Shown: piece after piece, positions 1 through 7,263 of the stretch
How the letters are laid out: the number at the start of each line of letters is the position of its first letter
Numbering within the stretch: the stretch's first letter is position 1
Source of the DNA: DATNIC01 sp035604635
Lineage (GTDB): Bacteria; Vulcanimicrobiota; Vulcanimicrobiia; Vulcanimicrobiales; Vulcanimicrobiaceae
Reading direction: 5' to 3'
DNA length: 10,787 nt
Assembly (NCBI GenBank): GCA_035604635.1
Contig: DATNIC010000017.1
Coordinates: 1 to 10,787, forward strand
Position numbers and translations under genes: made by a program
Notes under the pieces: model-generated
What the model was told of the DNA's origin: nothing
Seen by the model: the letters and a program-made list of their open reading frames with translations, nothing else
Databases searched by the model: none

Positions 1-63
1 GGTCGTGCCGCCGCCGCCGGCGCCACGAGACCCGGTTAAGGCACCGGCGGCGGCGGCACGACC
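1..63. repeat. Perfect 20-bp inverted repeat at the window edge
   Basis: Positions 1-20 are the exact reverse complement of 44-63, separated by a 23-nt spacer. Each arm is a GCC/GGC-type repeat ending in GGTCGTGCC or its complement. Read on the minus strand it encodes a low-complexity Arg/Ala stretch followed by a Gly-rich stretch in the TPP enzyme frame. It could be a genuine interdomain linker or an assembly/hairpin artefact at a contig end. Confidence 0.9.
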
Positions 64-1131
64 GCCAGCTTGGTCGAGGAGTGCTGTTACTAATTGATCG
101 GGGCCTACCGCGAGATCGAGGTCGACGGGCGGCAACGCCTGATAGTCCATGCTCCAACCGTTGTGCAGATAGCGATCGAGTGAGGCGGAGATGATTTTGG
201 CGGTGACGGGGTCTTTGCCGTACGCTTGTTTTAGAACGCCGGCGAGATCTTGTGTATCGAGATTGAGGATGACATCGGCGTCGCGCAGCGCGGCGATCGA
301 TGCCTTGTTGAGGCGATTGCTTGGATGTCCGCAGTGCAGCGGATGATCGGTGGGGAAGACAGCACCGACTTTGATCGTCGTGACGACGCGTGCGTTCAGC
401 GCTACGGCAAGGGCGACGCGGTCGTTCCAGGCGTCGATGTTGCGCGCGACGCGTCCGACGATCATCAGGGGATGCTTCGCTCGCTTCAAGAGCTCGGCGG
501 TCCGCTTGACGTCAGCGGCGGCGGGGACGGCCGGCTGCGGCGGGCGGAACCGCTCGAGATCCGGGAGCGGAATCGGTGCGCCGAGCTTTTGCTCCTGGAT
601 TCCGACATCCAAACAGACGTAGACCGGACCGTACGGCGGGGTGCTCGCGATCTGGGTCGCGCGGACGATCGATTCGAGCGCTGCTTGCGGCGAGCCGGGC
701 TGATCGTCCCACTTCGTGTAGTTTCGGACGAGCGCACCTTGATCGGCCGCGGTGTGGATCCAATCGATCCACGGCCGGCGCTTGGTCGCGTCGACCGGAC
801 CGGTTGCGCCGAGGACGACGAGCGGCATCCGGTCGCACCAAGCGTTGAAAAATGCCATCGTCGCATGCATCAAGCCGACGTTGCTGTGGACGATCGCGAG
901 CATCGGCTTCCCGGTTACTTTTGCGTAGCCTTGTGCAATCGCAACGGCGTGCTCTTCGTGCAGGCACAGCAGCATCTCGGGATTCTCGTTCCCGAGGTAG
1001 TTGACGATGCTGTCGTGCAAGCCGCGATAACTTGCGCCCGGGACGAGCGCGGCATACTTGAAATCCAGTTCGCGAAGCAGCGCAGCGATCGTGTCGCTTC
1101 CCCATCCCATCTCGATCTTCGTCTCAATCAT
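1..1131 (-). CDS. Thiamine pyrophosphate-binding enzyme (acetolactate synthase / benzoylformate decarboxylase-like), C-terminus cut off by window edge
   Basis: This frame is open on the minus strand from the ATG at 1131 to the window edge, giving 377 codons without a stop. Residues about 8-170 look like the N-terminal pyrimidine-binding domain of TPP enzymes. They contain the HEEHAVAIAQGYAKVTG motif (residues 58-74), in which Glu59 is at the position of the catalytic Glu that activates the cofactor. Residues about 200-330 resemble the central domain of the family. The C-terminal cofactor-binding domain with its GDG motif lies outside the window. Members decarboxylate or ligate 2-oxo acids in the cytoplasm; the substrate here cannot be named. 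AAAGGA at 1141-1146 (minus strand) lies 9 nt before the start and supports it. The gene diverges from the ring-cleavage operon across 64 bp, which suggests co-regulation. The last 21 codons are low-complexity Gly/Ala and fall in an inverted repeat, so they may not be genuine coding sequence. Confidence 0.88.
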   Translation of the reverse strand, partial: MIETKIEMGWGSDTIAALLRELDFKYAALVPGASYRGLHDSIVNYLGNENPEMLLCLHEEHAVAIAQGYAKVTGKPMLAIVHSNVGLMHATMAFFNAWCDRMPLVVLGATGPVDATKRRPWIDWIHTAADQGALVRNYTKWDDQPGSPQAALESIVRATQIASTPPYGPVYVCLDVGIQEQKLGAPIPLPDLERFRPPQPAVPAAADVKRTAELLKRAKHPLMIVGRVARNIDAWNDRVALAVALNARVVTTIKVGAVFPTDHPLHCGHPSNRLNKASIAALRDADVILNLDTQDLAGVLKQAYGKDPVTAKIISASLDRYLHNGWSMDYQALPPVDLDLAVGPDQLVTALLDQAGGRAAAAGALTGSRGAGGGGTT

Positions 1132-1195
1132 AGCCTCTGGTCCTTTTGGAACGCGAGAGAGTGATCCTCGGCCCCGGCGGCGTATCAGAGGTCCC
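1132..1195. promoter_or_regulatory. Short divergent intergenic region between the TPP enzyme and the dioxygenase operon
   Basis: These 64 bp separate two divergent starts and so must hold or overlap both promoters. I see no convincing -35/-10 pair. Each side carries a ribosome-binding-like CAGAGG (1186-1191 on plus, 1134-1139 on minus), which makes the region weakly palindromic. The plus copy lies 4 nt before the GTG at 1196 and fits a Shine-Dalgarno site. The minus copy lies only 2 nt before its ATG, so AAAGGA at 1141-1146 is the better site there. Confidence 0.45.
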
Positions 1196-2023
1196 GTGGC
1201 CGAGATCGTCTGTGCGATCGGCGTCCCCCACACGCCGAGCTATCCATCCCTGGTCGAGCGCGAAGGCCCAGATTGCGAGGTCGCCCGGCTCTATCGGTCG
1301 GTCCGCAAAAACATCGAGGCGCTCCAGCCGGACGTCATCGTCATCTTTGACTCCGATCACCTCAACACGTTTTTCTTCAACAATTGGCCAACATTCGCGA
1401 TCGGGACGGCGCCAAAAATCATCGCACCCAACGACGACAATTCGAACTTGCCCAAGCGCGTCGTGCAGGGCCACGAGGCGCTCGGGGCCCACATCTACGC
1501 GAGTGGGATCGGCGGCGGCTTCGATTTCTCGCTCTCGCAAGATTTCAGCGTCGATCACTCGGTCCTCGTCCCGCTGCACTTTCTCACGCCGCAGATGAAC
1601 GTCCCGATCGTCCCGATCTTCATCAACGGCCTCGCGCCGCCGCTCCCCGCGGCGAAGCGTTGTTTCGCGCTCGGCGAGGCCGTCCGTTCGGCGATCGCGG
1701 CGTGGCCGCCGGACGCACGCGTTGCGGTGATCGCGAGCGGCAGCTTTTCGCTCGAAGTGGCGGGACCCCGCATGGCACCCGGCAAGCGATCGGGGATACC
1801 CGATATGGAGTGGACGAAGCGCGTCGTGAAGCTGCTCGGCGAGACGAAAATCACCGAGCTCCTCGAAGAGACGACGTCGGATCAGATGGCGAAGGCCGGA
1901 AACGTAGGTGGTGAGATACTCAACTGGATCGCGATGCTCGGCGTCTTGGGCAATCGTAAGCCCGCATTCGTCCAACAGCAGACGAATGAAGGACACGCGT
2001 ACGGCGTGTGGCGTTGGGACTAG
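1196..2023 (+). CDS. LigB-family class III extradiol ring-cleavage dioxygenase, catalytic (beta-type) subunit
   Basis: This 275-residue protein matches the length and pattern of the LigB family (protocatechuate 4,5-dioxygenase beta subunit type), non-haem Fe(II) enzymes that open catecholic rings beside a hydroxyl. Expected metal ligands are present: His12 in VPHTP, His55 in DSDHLN and Glu240 in AGNVGGE. His121 in VDHS matches the second active-site His of LigB (His127). The SGGLSH motif holding the catalytic base (LigB His195) reads SGSFSLE, with Leu186 in its place. The GTG at 1196 is chosen because AGAGG lies 4 nt upstream, His12 then falls at the family position, and upstream in-frame codons do not resemble the family. 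It is the first gene of the plus operon, 4 bp before a LigA-type partner. The ring substrate is unknown. Reduced or altered activity is possible given Leu186. Confidence 0.88.
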   Translation: MAEIVCAIGVPHTPSYPSLVEREGPDCEVARLYRSVRKNIEALQPDVIVIFDSDHLNTFFFNNWPTFAIGTAPKIIAPNDDNSNLPKRVVQGHEALGAHIYASGIGGGFDFSLSQDFSVDHSVLVPLHFLTPQMNVPIVPIFINGLAPPLPAAKRCFALGEAVRSAIAAWPPDARVAVIASGSFSLEVAGPRMAPGKRSGIPDMEWTKRVVKLLGETKITELLEETTSDQMAKAGNVGGEILNWIAMLGVLGNRKPAFVQQQTNEGHAYGVWRWD

Positions 2024-2027
2024 CGGG

Positions 2028-2297
2028 ATGAGTACGTACTTCGTCAACGCGATTTGCAATCGTACCGTGCACGACCAGGCGTTCCGGGCGGCGATGAAGG
2101 CCGATCCGGAAGAGGCGATCTCGGAATACGACTTGACCGCGGCGGAACGAAAGGCGCTGCTCGGCGGTCAAGTGGGGACGCTCGCCAAGATGGGCGCGCA
2201 CACGTTTCTCCTGGGTCACCTCACGCGTTACGGCCTAGTCGGTCTCAACGACGAACTCTACGGCGAGCGCATGCGCGCGATTCTGGCGGACTCGTAG
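2028..2297 (+). CDS. LigA-type small (alpha) subunit of a ring-opening dioxygenase
   Basis: This 89-residue, mostly helical protein has the pattern of the LigA subunit: an N-terminal stretch, then a YDLTAAERKALL helix start (about residues 34-45) and a segment around GAHTFLLGHL (56-65). In LigAB enzymes the small subunit caps the active site of the catalytic subunit, and the two form a cytoplasmic complex. It starts 4 bp after the LigB-type gene, which supports a two-protein enzyme. The order here is catalytic then small subunit, the reverse of the classical ligA-ligB order. The stop is followed after 2 bp by the aldo/keto reductase start. The family call rests on pattern and context; the short length limits certainty. 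Confidence 0.82.
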   Translation: MSTYFVNAICNRTVHDQAFRAAMKADPEEAISEYDLTAAERKALLGGQVGTLAKMGAHTFLLGHLTRYGLVGLNDELYGERMRAILADS

Positions 2298-2299
2298 GG

Positions 2300-3244
2300 A
2301 TGGAACAACGACGCCTCGGGCGCTCAGGCCTTGCCGTCTCGCTCGTTGGACTCGGATGCAACAACTTCGGCGGCCGCACCGACAAGGACGGCGCGCGTAA
2401 GGTCATCGACACCGCGATCGACGCGGGGATCAATTTCCTCGACACCGCCGACATCTACGCGATGGGCAACCGGGGCGCGTCGGAGACGATCATCGGCGAG
2501 ATCCTCGGAAATCGCCGCAAAGACATCATCCTCGCTACGAAGTTCTCCGGTCAAATGGACGATCGAGGCTGGCTTAAAGGGACCTCGCGGCGCTATATCG
2601 TGACCGCGATCGAGGCGAGCTTACGCCGCCTACAGACCGATTACATCGATCTCTACCAATTGCACTTCCCCGATCCGCAGACGCCGATCGAGGAGACGCT
2701 GCGCGCGCTCGACGACCTCGTCCATCAAGGCAAAGTCCGTTATATCGGCTGCACCAACCTCGAGGGCTGGCAGATCGCCGATGCGCAGTGGACGGCGAAG
2801 CATCTCAACCTCAATGCGTTCATCTCCGCGCAGGACGAGTACAGCCTCGTCGTCCGCGACGTCGAGTCCGAGAAGCTCCCCGCCGCCGAAGCGTTCGGTC
2901 TGGGCTTCTTGCCCTATTTTCCGCTCGCGAGCGGGCTCCTAACCGGCAAATACGAGCGTGGCAAGCCGGCGCCGGCGGGGACGCGCTTCGCGGCATCGCA
3001 AGGCCTCGCGGACCGCTATCTGACCGAACGCAACGCAGCCATCGTCGAGAAGTTGAAGGCGTTCTGCGCGAAACGAGGCCACACGATGCTCGATCTCGCC
3101 TTTAGTTGGCTAGCGGCGCGACCGTGCATCTCGAGCGTGATCGCCGGTGCGACGCGTCCGGAGCAGATCGAGCAGAACGTCGCCGCGGTCAATTGGAAGC
3201 TGAGCGCCGAGGAGCTCGCCGAGATCGACAAGTTGACGACGTGA
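2300..3244 (+). CDS. Aldo/keto reductase
   Basis: This 314-residue protein has the length and order of the aldo/keto reductase superfamily, (beta/alpha)8-barrel NAD(P)H-dependent carbonyl reductases. The catalytic tetrad is visible: Asp48 and Tyr53 in LDTADIYA, Lys81 in ATKF and His122 in YQLHFPD. The C-terminal cofactor region SSVIAGATRPEQIEQN is typical. The N-terminus RRLGRSGLAVSLVGLG also starts as the family does, so the ATG at 2300 is secure. It sits 2 bp after the LigA-type gene and its TGA overlaps the GTG start of the hydroxylase (GTGA at 3241-3244), so translation is probably coupled. Its likely role is reducing an aldehyde or ketone intermediate, or oxidising the semialdehyde or hemiacetal of a ring-cleavage product. 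The exact substrate is not readable from sequence. Confidence 0.93.
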   Translation: MEQRRLGRSGLAVSLVGLGCNNFGGRTDKDGARKVIDTAIDAGINFLDTADIYAMGNRGASETIIGEILGNRRKDIILATKFSGQMDDRGWLKGTSRRYIVTAIEASLRRLQTDYIDLYQLHFPDPQTPIEETLRALDDLVHQGKVRYIGCTNLEGWQIADAQWTAKHLNLNAFISAQDEYSLVVRDVESEKLPAAEAFGLGFLPYFPLASGLLTGKYERGKPAPAGTRFAASQGLADRYLTERNAAIVEKLKAFCAKRGHTMLDLAFSWLAARPCISSVIAGATRPEQIEQNVAAVNWKLSAEELAEIDKLTT

Positions 3245-4845
3245 ACATCTCGGCCGACACGCAAGTCCTTATCGCCGGCGCGGGGCCGGTCGGTTTAACG
3301 CTGGCGCTCGATTTGGGCAGGCGCGGCATACGCTGCACGGTCATCGAACGGAACGCGACCTCGCTCCAGCTTCCGAAGATGGAACGCTGCAACGCGAGGA
3401 CGATGGAGATCTACCGGCGCCTGGGGATCGTCGATCAAGTGCGCTCGGCGGGGCTCGACAATGACGCGCCGATGGACGTCTATCTGACGGAATCGCTGCA
3501 CGGGCCGGTCATCGTCCATCTCCCGTACCCGTCGGTGAACGCCGCCAAGGCGGAGATCGCGGCGCGGAACGACGGCTACGTCCTCGAGCCCTATCAGCTG
3601 ATCTCGCAATACACGCTCGAGCCGCTCCTGCGATCGATCGTCGAAGGACTCCCAAACGTGACCGTGCGCTTCAGCTGTGAACTCGTCGAGTTCGAGCAAG
3701 ATGGCGACGGCGTGACGGCGCGCGTCCGTCCGAGCGGCGGCGCGGACGAGACGATCCGGGCGACCTACCTCGTCGGCTGCGACGGCGGCTCGAGTACGGT
3801 CCGCAAGCAGCTCGGGATCCGGCTGCAAGGGGAAGGCCGGATCCGCCGCTTGCGCCAGGCGCTCTTCTATTGCCCCGAGCTCTACGACAAGATTCCGATC
3901 GGGACCGGCCGGCACTATCACATCGCCGAGCCGCCGCTTTTCCCGTTCATCATCATCCAGGACAGCAAGAAACATTGGACGCTGCATGCGTCCGCGGAGA
4001 GCGACGAGCAGATGGCGGTGATCTTCCGCGAGTCGCTCGGGATGCCGCTCGAGTTTACGATGCTCTCGGTGAACGAGTGGACGCAGAATCTGCTTTGTGC
4101 GGAACGATACGGCGAGGGACGCATCTTCATCGCCGGCGACGCGGCCCACTTGGTGATCCCCACGGGGGGTCTGGGGATGAACACCGGCGTCGGTGATGCG
4201 ATCGATCTCTCGTGGAAGCTTGCCGCGACCCTGCGCGGCTGGGGCGGCGCCGAGCTCCTTGCCTCTTATGAAAAGGAACGGCGGCCGATCGGCCTGCGCA
4301 ACGTGAAGGCATCAGGTGAGGCCGCGCGCGGCCGTTTCGAAGGGTGGCGCATCGCGACGACGCGCGAAGAGATGGCAAGCCGCTTTGACGTCGAGCAGCG
4401 CAAGGTGACCGAGATCCTCGGGATCGAGGCGGGATACCGCTACGTCGACTCGCCGATCGTTTGCGGCGAGCCCGGCGGCCCCGATCCCGACAGCCAAGGC
4501 TACATCCCGACGAGTTGGCCCGGCGCGCGTCTCCCGCACTTCTGGCTCGCGGACCGTACGGCGCTGCACGACAAGCTCGGGCTTGGATATACTTTGCTGC
4601 GGGTCGGGCCAGGCCGGCACGATACCTCGACGCTCGAAGCCGCATTCAAGGCGACGGGCGCGCCGCTCGACGCCCTCGATGTCCCCCAGCTGCAGGCCCG
4701 CGAGCTCTACGAACACGATCTGCTGCTCATCCGGCCCGATCTGCACGTCGTCTGGCGGGCGAACCGTCCACCCGACGACCCGGGCGCGATCGCGGGGATC
4801 GCGACAGGACAGTACTCGACTTCGTTCATAACGGGACGACGGTAG
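3241..4845 (+). CDS. FAD-dependent aromatic monooxygenase (MhpA / phenol hydroxylase-like)
   Basis: This 534-residue class A flavoprotein hydroxylase has three family fingerprints: GAGPVG at 13-18 for FAD binding, followed by VIER; the DG motif GCDGGSS near 179-185; and the GD motif AGDAAH (298-303) followed by GGLGMNTGVGDA. The C-terminal section, about residue 440 onward, ends in the LLLIRPDLHVVWR pattern of the thioredoxin-like tail found in MhpA and phenol hydroxylase relatives. Such enzymes add a hydroxyl to a phenolic ring using NAD(P)H and O2, producing the catechol that an extradiol dioxygenase then opens, which fits the operon. The GTG at 3241 overlaps the preceding stop as GTGA and places the FAD motif at the usual distance from the N-terminus. 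No regulator or ferredoxin partner is nearby, as expected for single-component hydroxylases. The substrate is unknown. Confidence 0.93.
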   Translation: MNISADTQVLIAGAGPVGLTLALDLGRRGIRCTVIERNATSLQLPKMERCNARTMEIYRRLGIVDQVRSAGLDNDAPMDVYLTESLHGPVIVHLPYPSVNAAKAEIAARNDGYVLEPYQLISQYTLEPLLRSIVEGLPNVTVRFSCELVEFEQDGDGVTARVRPSGGADETIRATYLVGCDGGSSTVRKQLGIRLQGEGRIRRLRQALFYCPELYDKIPIGTGRHYHIAEPPLFPFIIIQDSKKHWTLHASAESDEQMAVIFRESLGMPLEFTMLSVNEWTQNLLCAERYGEGRIFIAGDAAHLVIPTGGLGMNTGVGDAIDLSWKLAATLRGWGGAELLASYEKERRPIGLRNVKASGEAARGRFEGWRIATTREEMASRFDVEQRKVTEILGIEAGYRYVDSPIVCGEPGGPDPDSQGYIPTSWPGARLPHFWLADRTALHDKLGLGYTLLRVGPGRHDTSTLEAAFKATGAPLDALDVPQLQARELYEHDLLLIRPDLHVVWRANRPPDDPGAIAGIATGQYSTSFITGRR

Positions 4846-4864
4846 AGAAAGGCTGGTCGGACTG

Positions 4865-5830
4865 ATGGTACGTTTCGCGCTTCGGGTCTCCGCGTGGATA
4901 GCGATGCTTTGTCTTGCCGCCGTCGTCGCCGCGCCGGCGCAAACGAAATCCGGGATGATCACGGTCCGGATCGCCTCGATCCCCAACGACGACATGACGT
5001 CGGTCCTTTACGCCTGGAAAAGCGGGATGTTTGCGAAAGCGGGGCTCGACGTTCAAATCGACAAGGCCTCGAGCGGCGCCGCGGTTGCGACGGCGCTCAT
5101 CGGCGGGACGTACGACATCGGCAAGTCGAGCATCACGCCGATCTTCGATGCATATGAGAAGGGCCTACCGTTTACGATCATCGCGTGCGCCGCGGTTTAC
5201 GACGCGAAGGAGCCCTACGGCGGGATGGTCGTCGCGCCCGATTCGCCGATCAAGACCGGCAAGGACATGAACGGCAAGATCATGGGGATCAACTCGCTCA
5301 ACGACATCGGGAAGGTCGCGGTCGACAGTTGGATGCTGAGCACCGGCGGCGATCCGAAAACCGTGAAGTTCCTCGAGCTGCCGATGGCCGCGTCGCCGGC
5401 AGCGCTCGCGCAGAAGCGCATCGATGCGGGCCAGATGACGAACCCGCCGCTAGCAGCGGCGCTCTTAGCCCATCAAGTCCGCATGATCCCAGCTTACACC
5501 GCGGTCGCCCCGCGCTTCCTGTTCTCCGTCTGGTTCACGACCAAAGACTACGCAGCGAAGAACCCGCAAGTGATCAAGACCTTCGCAAGCGTCGTCTCGC
5601 GGGCCGCACGCTACGTCAATACGCATCACCAGCAGACAGTCGATATGGTCTCGCAGTGGACCGGGATCGCGCCCGAGATCGTCGCAACGATGCCGCGCGT
5701 CGAAAACGGCGAAGCGCTGATCCCCGCGCAACTTCAGCCCGTCATCGACGCCTCGCTCCGCGACGGCGTCATCAAGAAGTCGTTCGCGGCGATGGACCTG
5801 CTCTACGCCCCGGTGGTCACGGCGCGGTAA
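4865..5830 (+). CDS. Secreted ABC-type substrate-binding protein (NitT/TauT, SsuA-like), SBP-1
   Basis: The product is 321 residues. A Sec-type signal peptide covers about residues 1-25: basic start, hydrophobic core, cleavage near APA-Q. The mature part has the two-lobe periplasmic-binding pattern of the nitrate/taurine/sulfonate class: the SGMFAKAGLDVQ turn, TYDIGKSS, LNDIG and a FLFSVWFTTKD segment. No lipobox is seen; Cys16 lacks the usual preceding residues. It is the last gene of the plus operon, 19 bp after the hydroxylase, so it probably captures the pathway substrate or a related acid at the cell envelope. It is clearly paralogous to the two minus-strand binding proteins ending at 7734 and 9971. 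No permease or ATPase follows. Its 3' end overlaps the convergent racemase-family gene by 14 bp (5817-5830). Confidence 0.9.
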   Translation: MVRFALRVSAWIAMLCLAAVVAAPAQTKSGMITVRIASIPNDDMTSVLYAWKSGMFAKAGLDVQIDKASSGAAVATALIGGTYDIGKSSITPIFDAYEKGLPFTIIACAAVYDAKEPYGGMVVAPDSPIKTGKDMNGKIMGINSLNDIGKVAVDSWMLSTGGDPKTVKFLELPMAASPAALAQKRIDAGQMTNPPLAAALLAHQVRMIPAYTAVAPRFLFSVWFTTKDYAAKNPQVIKTFASVVSRAARYVNTHHQQTVDMVSQWTGIAPEIVATMPRVENGEALIPAQLQPVIDASLRDGVIKKSFAAMDLLYAPVVTAR

Positions 5831-6506
5831 CGCGCGCCAGCCGCACCGTTTCCCGGATCACGGCTAAATTGCTCGTGATGACCGGCCGCTGCAGCGCAGC
5901 CTCGAGGCGGTCGACGATCCCGATGCACGCGATGTTCGCGCAGCTCAAGAAGTAGACGTCGGCGTCGGCACGCTTCGCGGCGAGTGCGGTCTCGAACCAG
6001 AACTCCGGCGTCGCCGTGCAATACCCGTCGCTCCCGCCGAGGTCTTTCGCGACCTGCGCAACGACCTCGTACCCGGCGGCTTGCAAATATTCGGTCTCGT
6101 GCGCGGTCGCTTCGGCCGTATACGGCGTGATCAGAACGATCCGCCGCGCCGAATGCGCATCGAGCGCGTGACGAATCGCGGTCGCGGTCGTCGTCACCTC
6201 CGCGCGCGTCGCCTCTCGCAGGGCGTCGAGGATCCGCTGCTCGCCGGCGAGGCCCTCGTCGGTCGAGTTTGCGGTGCAGTGAAAAGCGACGACCGCGCAG
6301 CTCGCGTCGTCGAGCGTTCCGGCCGCTTCGCGGACGCGCGGGAGCAGATCCACCAGCGGGCGCCGGTGGGCTCCCGTCATACGCAGGCGCGCGACGTGCG
6401 CCTGCACGCCGACGGGATACCAGCGAACCATCTCCTGCTCGACCATCCGGTTCGAGGACGGGATGATGAGCCCAACTCGCGTCGCCCCGCTCGCCGCCTG
6501 CGTCAT
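5817..6506 (-). CDS. Asp/Glu racemase superfamily protein, maleate isomerase / arylmalonate decarboxylase-like
   Basis: This 229-residue protein starts with VGLIIPSSNRMVEQEM, a pattern of the maleate isomerase/arylmalonate decarboxylase branch. Both cysteines expected in a two-Cys active site are present: Cys77 in FHCTANS and Cys189 in LSCANI, close in position to the catalytic pair of maleate isomerases. The C-terminal PVITSN segment is also typical. Maleate isomerase converts maleate to fumarate, the last step of several hydroxylated pyridine and aromatic routes, but racemase or decarboxylase activity is equally compatible. The ATG at 6506 is chosen because AAGGAG lies 5 nt upstream and because it overlaps the stop of the preceding aldolase gene (ATGA, 6503-6506). 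An in-frame upstream ATG would lie inside that gene. The 3' end overlaps the convergent SBP-1 gene by 14 bp. Confidence 0.85.
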   Translation of the reverse strand: MTQAASGATRVGLIIPSSNRMVEQEMVRWYPVGVQAHVARLRMTGAHRRPLVDLLPRVREAAGTLDDASCAVVAFHCTANSTDEGLAGEQRILDALREATRAEVTTTATAIRHALDAHSARRIVLITPYTAEATAHETEYLQAAGYEVVAQVAKDLGGSDGYCTATPEFWFETALAAKRADADVYFLSCANIACIGIVDRLEAALQRPVITSNLAVIRETVRLARVTAP

Positions 6507-7213
6507 CGTTGCTCCTTGATCTCGGCTTCCCACAGCGCCCACGGCCTGGCCATCACCTCGCCGCTGTACTTTTCGTAGAGCTCGGCCTCTTCGGGGGCCA
6601 AGTACGTCACCTCGCCGAGGCGCATCGCTTCGAGCTGGATCTGCGCGTTCTGCACCGAGTAGATCGCGCGATAGACCGCCGCCTTGATCGATGGGCCGAC
6701 CATCGTCGCGCCGTGACCGCGCATCATGATGACGTTCTTGTCGGCGAGCTTCTCAGCCAACGCCTTGCCGAGCTCGGGCGTGCGGATCAACATGTTCGTC
6801 ATCCCGCCCTTTTCGCGAATCTCGAACGTCGGGACGCCCGTGCCGAGGAATGCGCTCATGTGATAGATGGGCTGGAGCTGCGCCTTGGTTACGCCGAACG
6901 GCAAGAGCGGCGGGGCATGGCAGTGGATGACCGAGACGACGTCAGGCCGGACCTTGTAGATTTCTCCATGAAGGAAGCGCTCGCTATAGTAGCGTTTGCC
7001 GATGTCGGGGTGCGGGACGCTCTCGAGATCGAACGTCACGATGTCGTCAGCCGTCACAAGCCCCGGCGCCAAGTGGCGCGACATCAGGTACCGATTCGGA
7101 TCCTTGTCGTGCCGAACGCTGATGTGTCCGAACGCGTCGACGATCTTCTGGTCGAACAGGATGTGATTGGCGACGATTAGCTCGTTGACGAGCTCCTTAG
7201 CGGGCTTGCTCAT
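6503..7213 (-). CDS. Class II aldolase/adducin-family protein, possible decarboxylase
   Basis: This 236-residue protein fits the class II (metal-dependent) aldolase fold. The metal-binding histidines His97 and His99 lie in VIHCHAPP and His167 in MRGHGATMVG. A probable catalytic Glu78 lies in the YYSERFLHGEIY segment. Family members include fuculose-phosphate-type aldolases, but also decarboxylases of dihydroxyphthalate and of hydroxymethylpyridine dicarboxylate (vitamin B6 degradation). Next to a hydroxylase and an extradiol dioxygenase, a decarboxylase of an aromatic or pyridine carboxylate is plausible, though this is inference. The start at 7213 has no strong Shine-Dalgarno site: GGGAG lies about 14 nt away. 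A 17-codon leader ORF ends in an ATGA overlap with this start, so coupling may drive translation. The stop overlaps the downstream racemase-family start. Confidence 0.88.
   Translation of the reverse strand: MSKPAKELVNELIVANHILFDQKIVDAFGHISVRHDKDPNRYLMSRHLAPGLVTADDIVTFDLESVPHPDIGKRYYSERFLHGEIYKVRPDVVSVIHCHAPPLLPFGVTKAQLQPIYHMSAFLGTGVPTFEIREKGGMTNMLIRTPELGKALAEKLADKNVIMMRGHGATMVGPSIKAAVYRAIYSVQNAQIQLEAMRLGEVTYLAPEEAELYEKYSGEVMARPWALWEAEIKEQR
6512..6517 (-). promoter_or_regulatory. Ribosome-binding site of the racemase-family gene
   Basis: AAGGAG on the minus strand lies 5 nt before the ATG at 6506 and inside the last codons of the aldolase gene. It selects this start over the in-frame ATG at 6542. 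Confidence 0.75.
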
Positions 7214-7263
7214 GGTTGCTTGTCTTTCTCCCGGCTGATCAGAACGTACGCTACGACACTCAT
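7210..7263 (-). CDS. Possible 17-codon leader ORF upstream of the class II aldolase gene
   Basis: An ATG at 7263 on the minus strand opens a 17-residue frame (MSVVAYVLISREKDKQP) whose TGA overlaps the aldolase ATG as ATGA (7210-7213). The motif CAACCATGAG occurs at both starts, 50 bp apart. No clear ribosome-binding site precedes it, and such a short frame may occur by chance. It has no attenuator-like run of one amino acid. If translated, it would couple translation into the aldolase gene. Confidence 0.25.
   Translation of the reverse strand: MSVVAYVLISREKDKQP

Noticed and set aside
250..1164. Long plus-strand open frame (304 codons) opposite the TPP enzyme
   Set aside because: Its translation has no recognisable motifs and is Asp/Arg-rich, as expected for the complement of a GC-rich gene; the minus frame carries clear TPP-enzyme motifs.
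1124..2059. Long minus-strand open frame (311 codons) opposite the dioxygenase genes
   Set aside because: Antisense of two well-supported genes; Arg/Asp-rich with no family pattern.
3295..4149. Minus-strand open frame (284 codons) opposite the FAD hydroxylase
   Set aside because: Mirror frame of a gene with all three flavoprotein motifs; no motifs of its own.
5821..5838. GGCGCG/CGCGCC hairpin at the SBP-1 stop codon as a terminator
   Set aside because: The stem is only 6 bp, lies within coding overlap, and no T tract follows on either strand; such palindromes are frequent at this GC content.
6507..6542. Upstream in-frame ATG at 6542 as the start of the racemase-family gene
   Set aside because: It would overlap the aldolase gene by 40 bp and add 12 residues not resembling the family; the ATG at 6506 has AAGGAG at 5 nt and an ATGA overlap.
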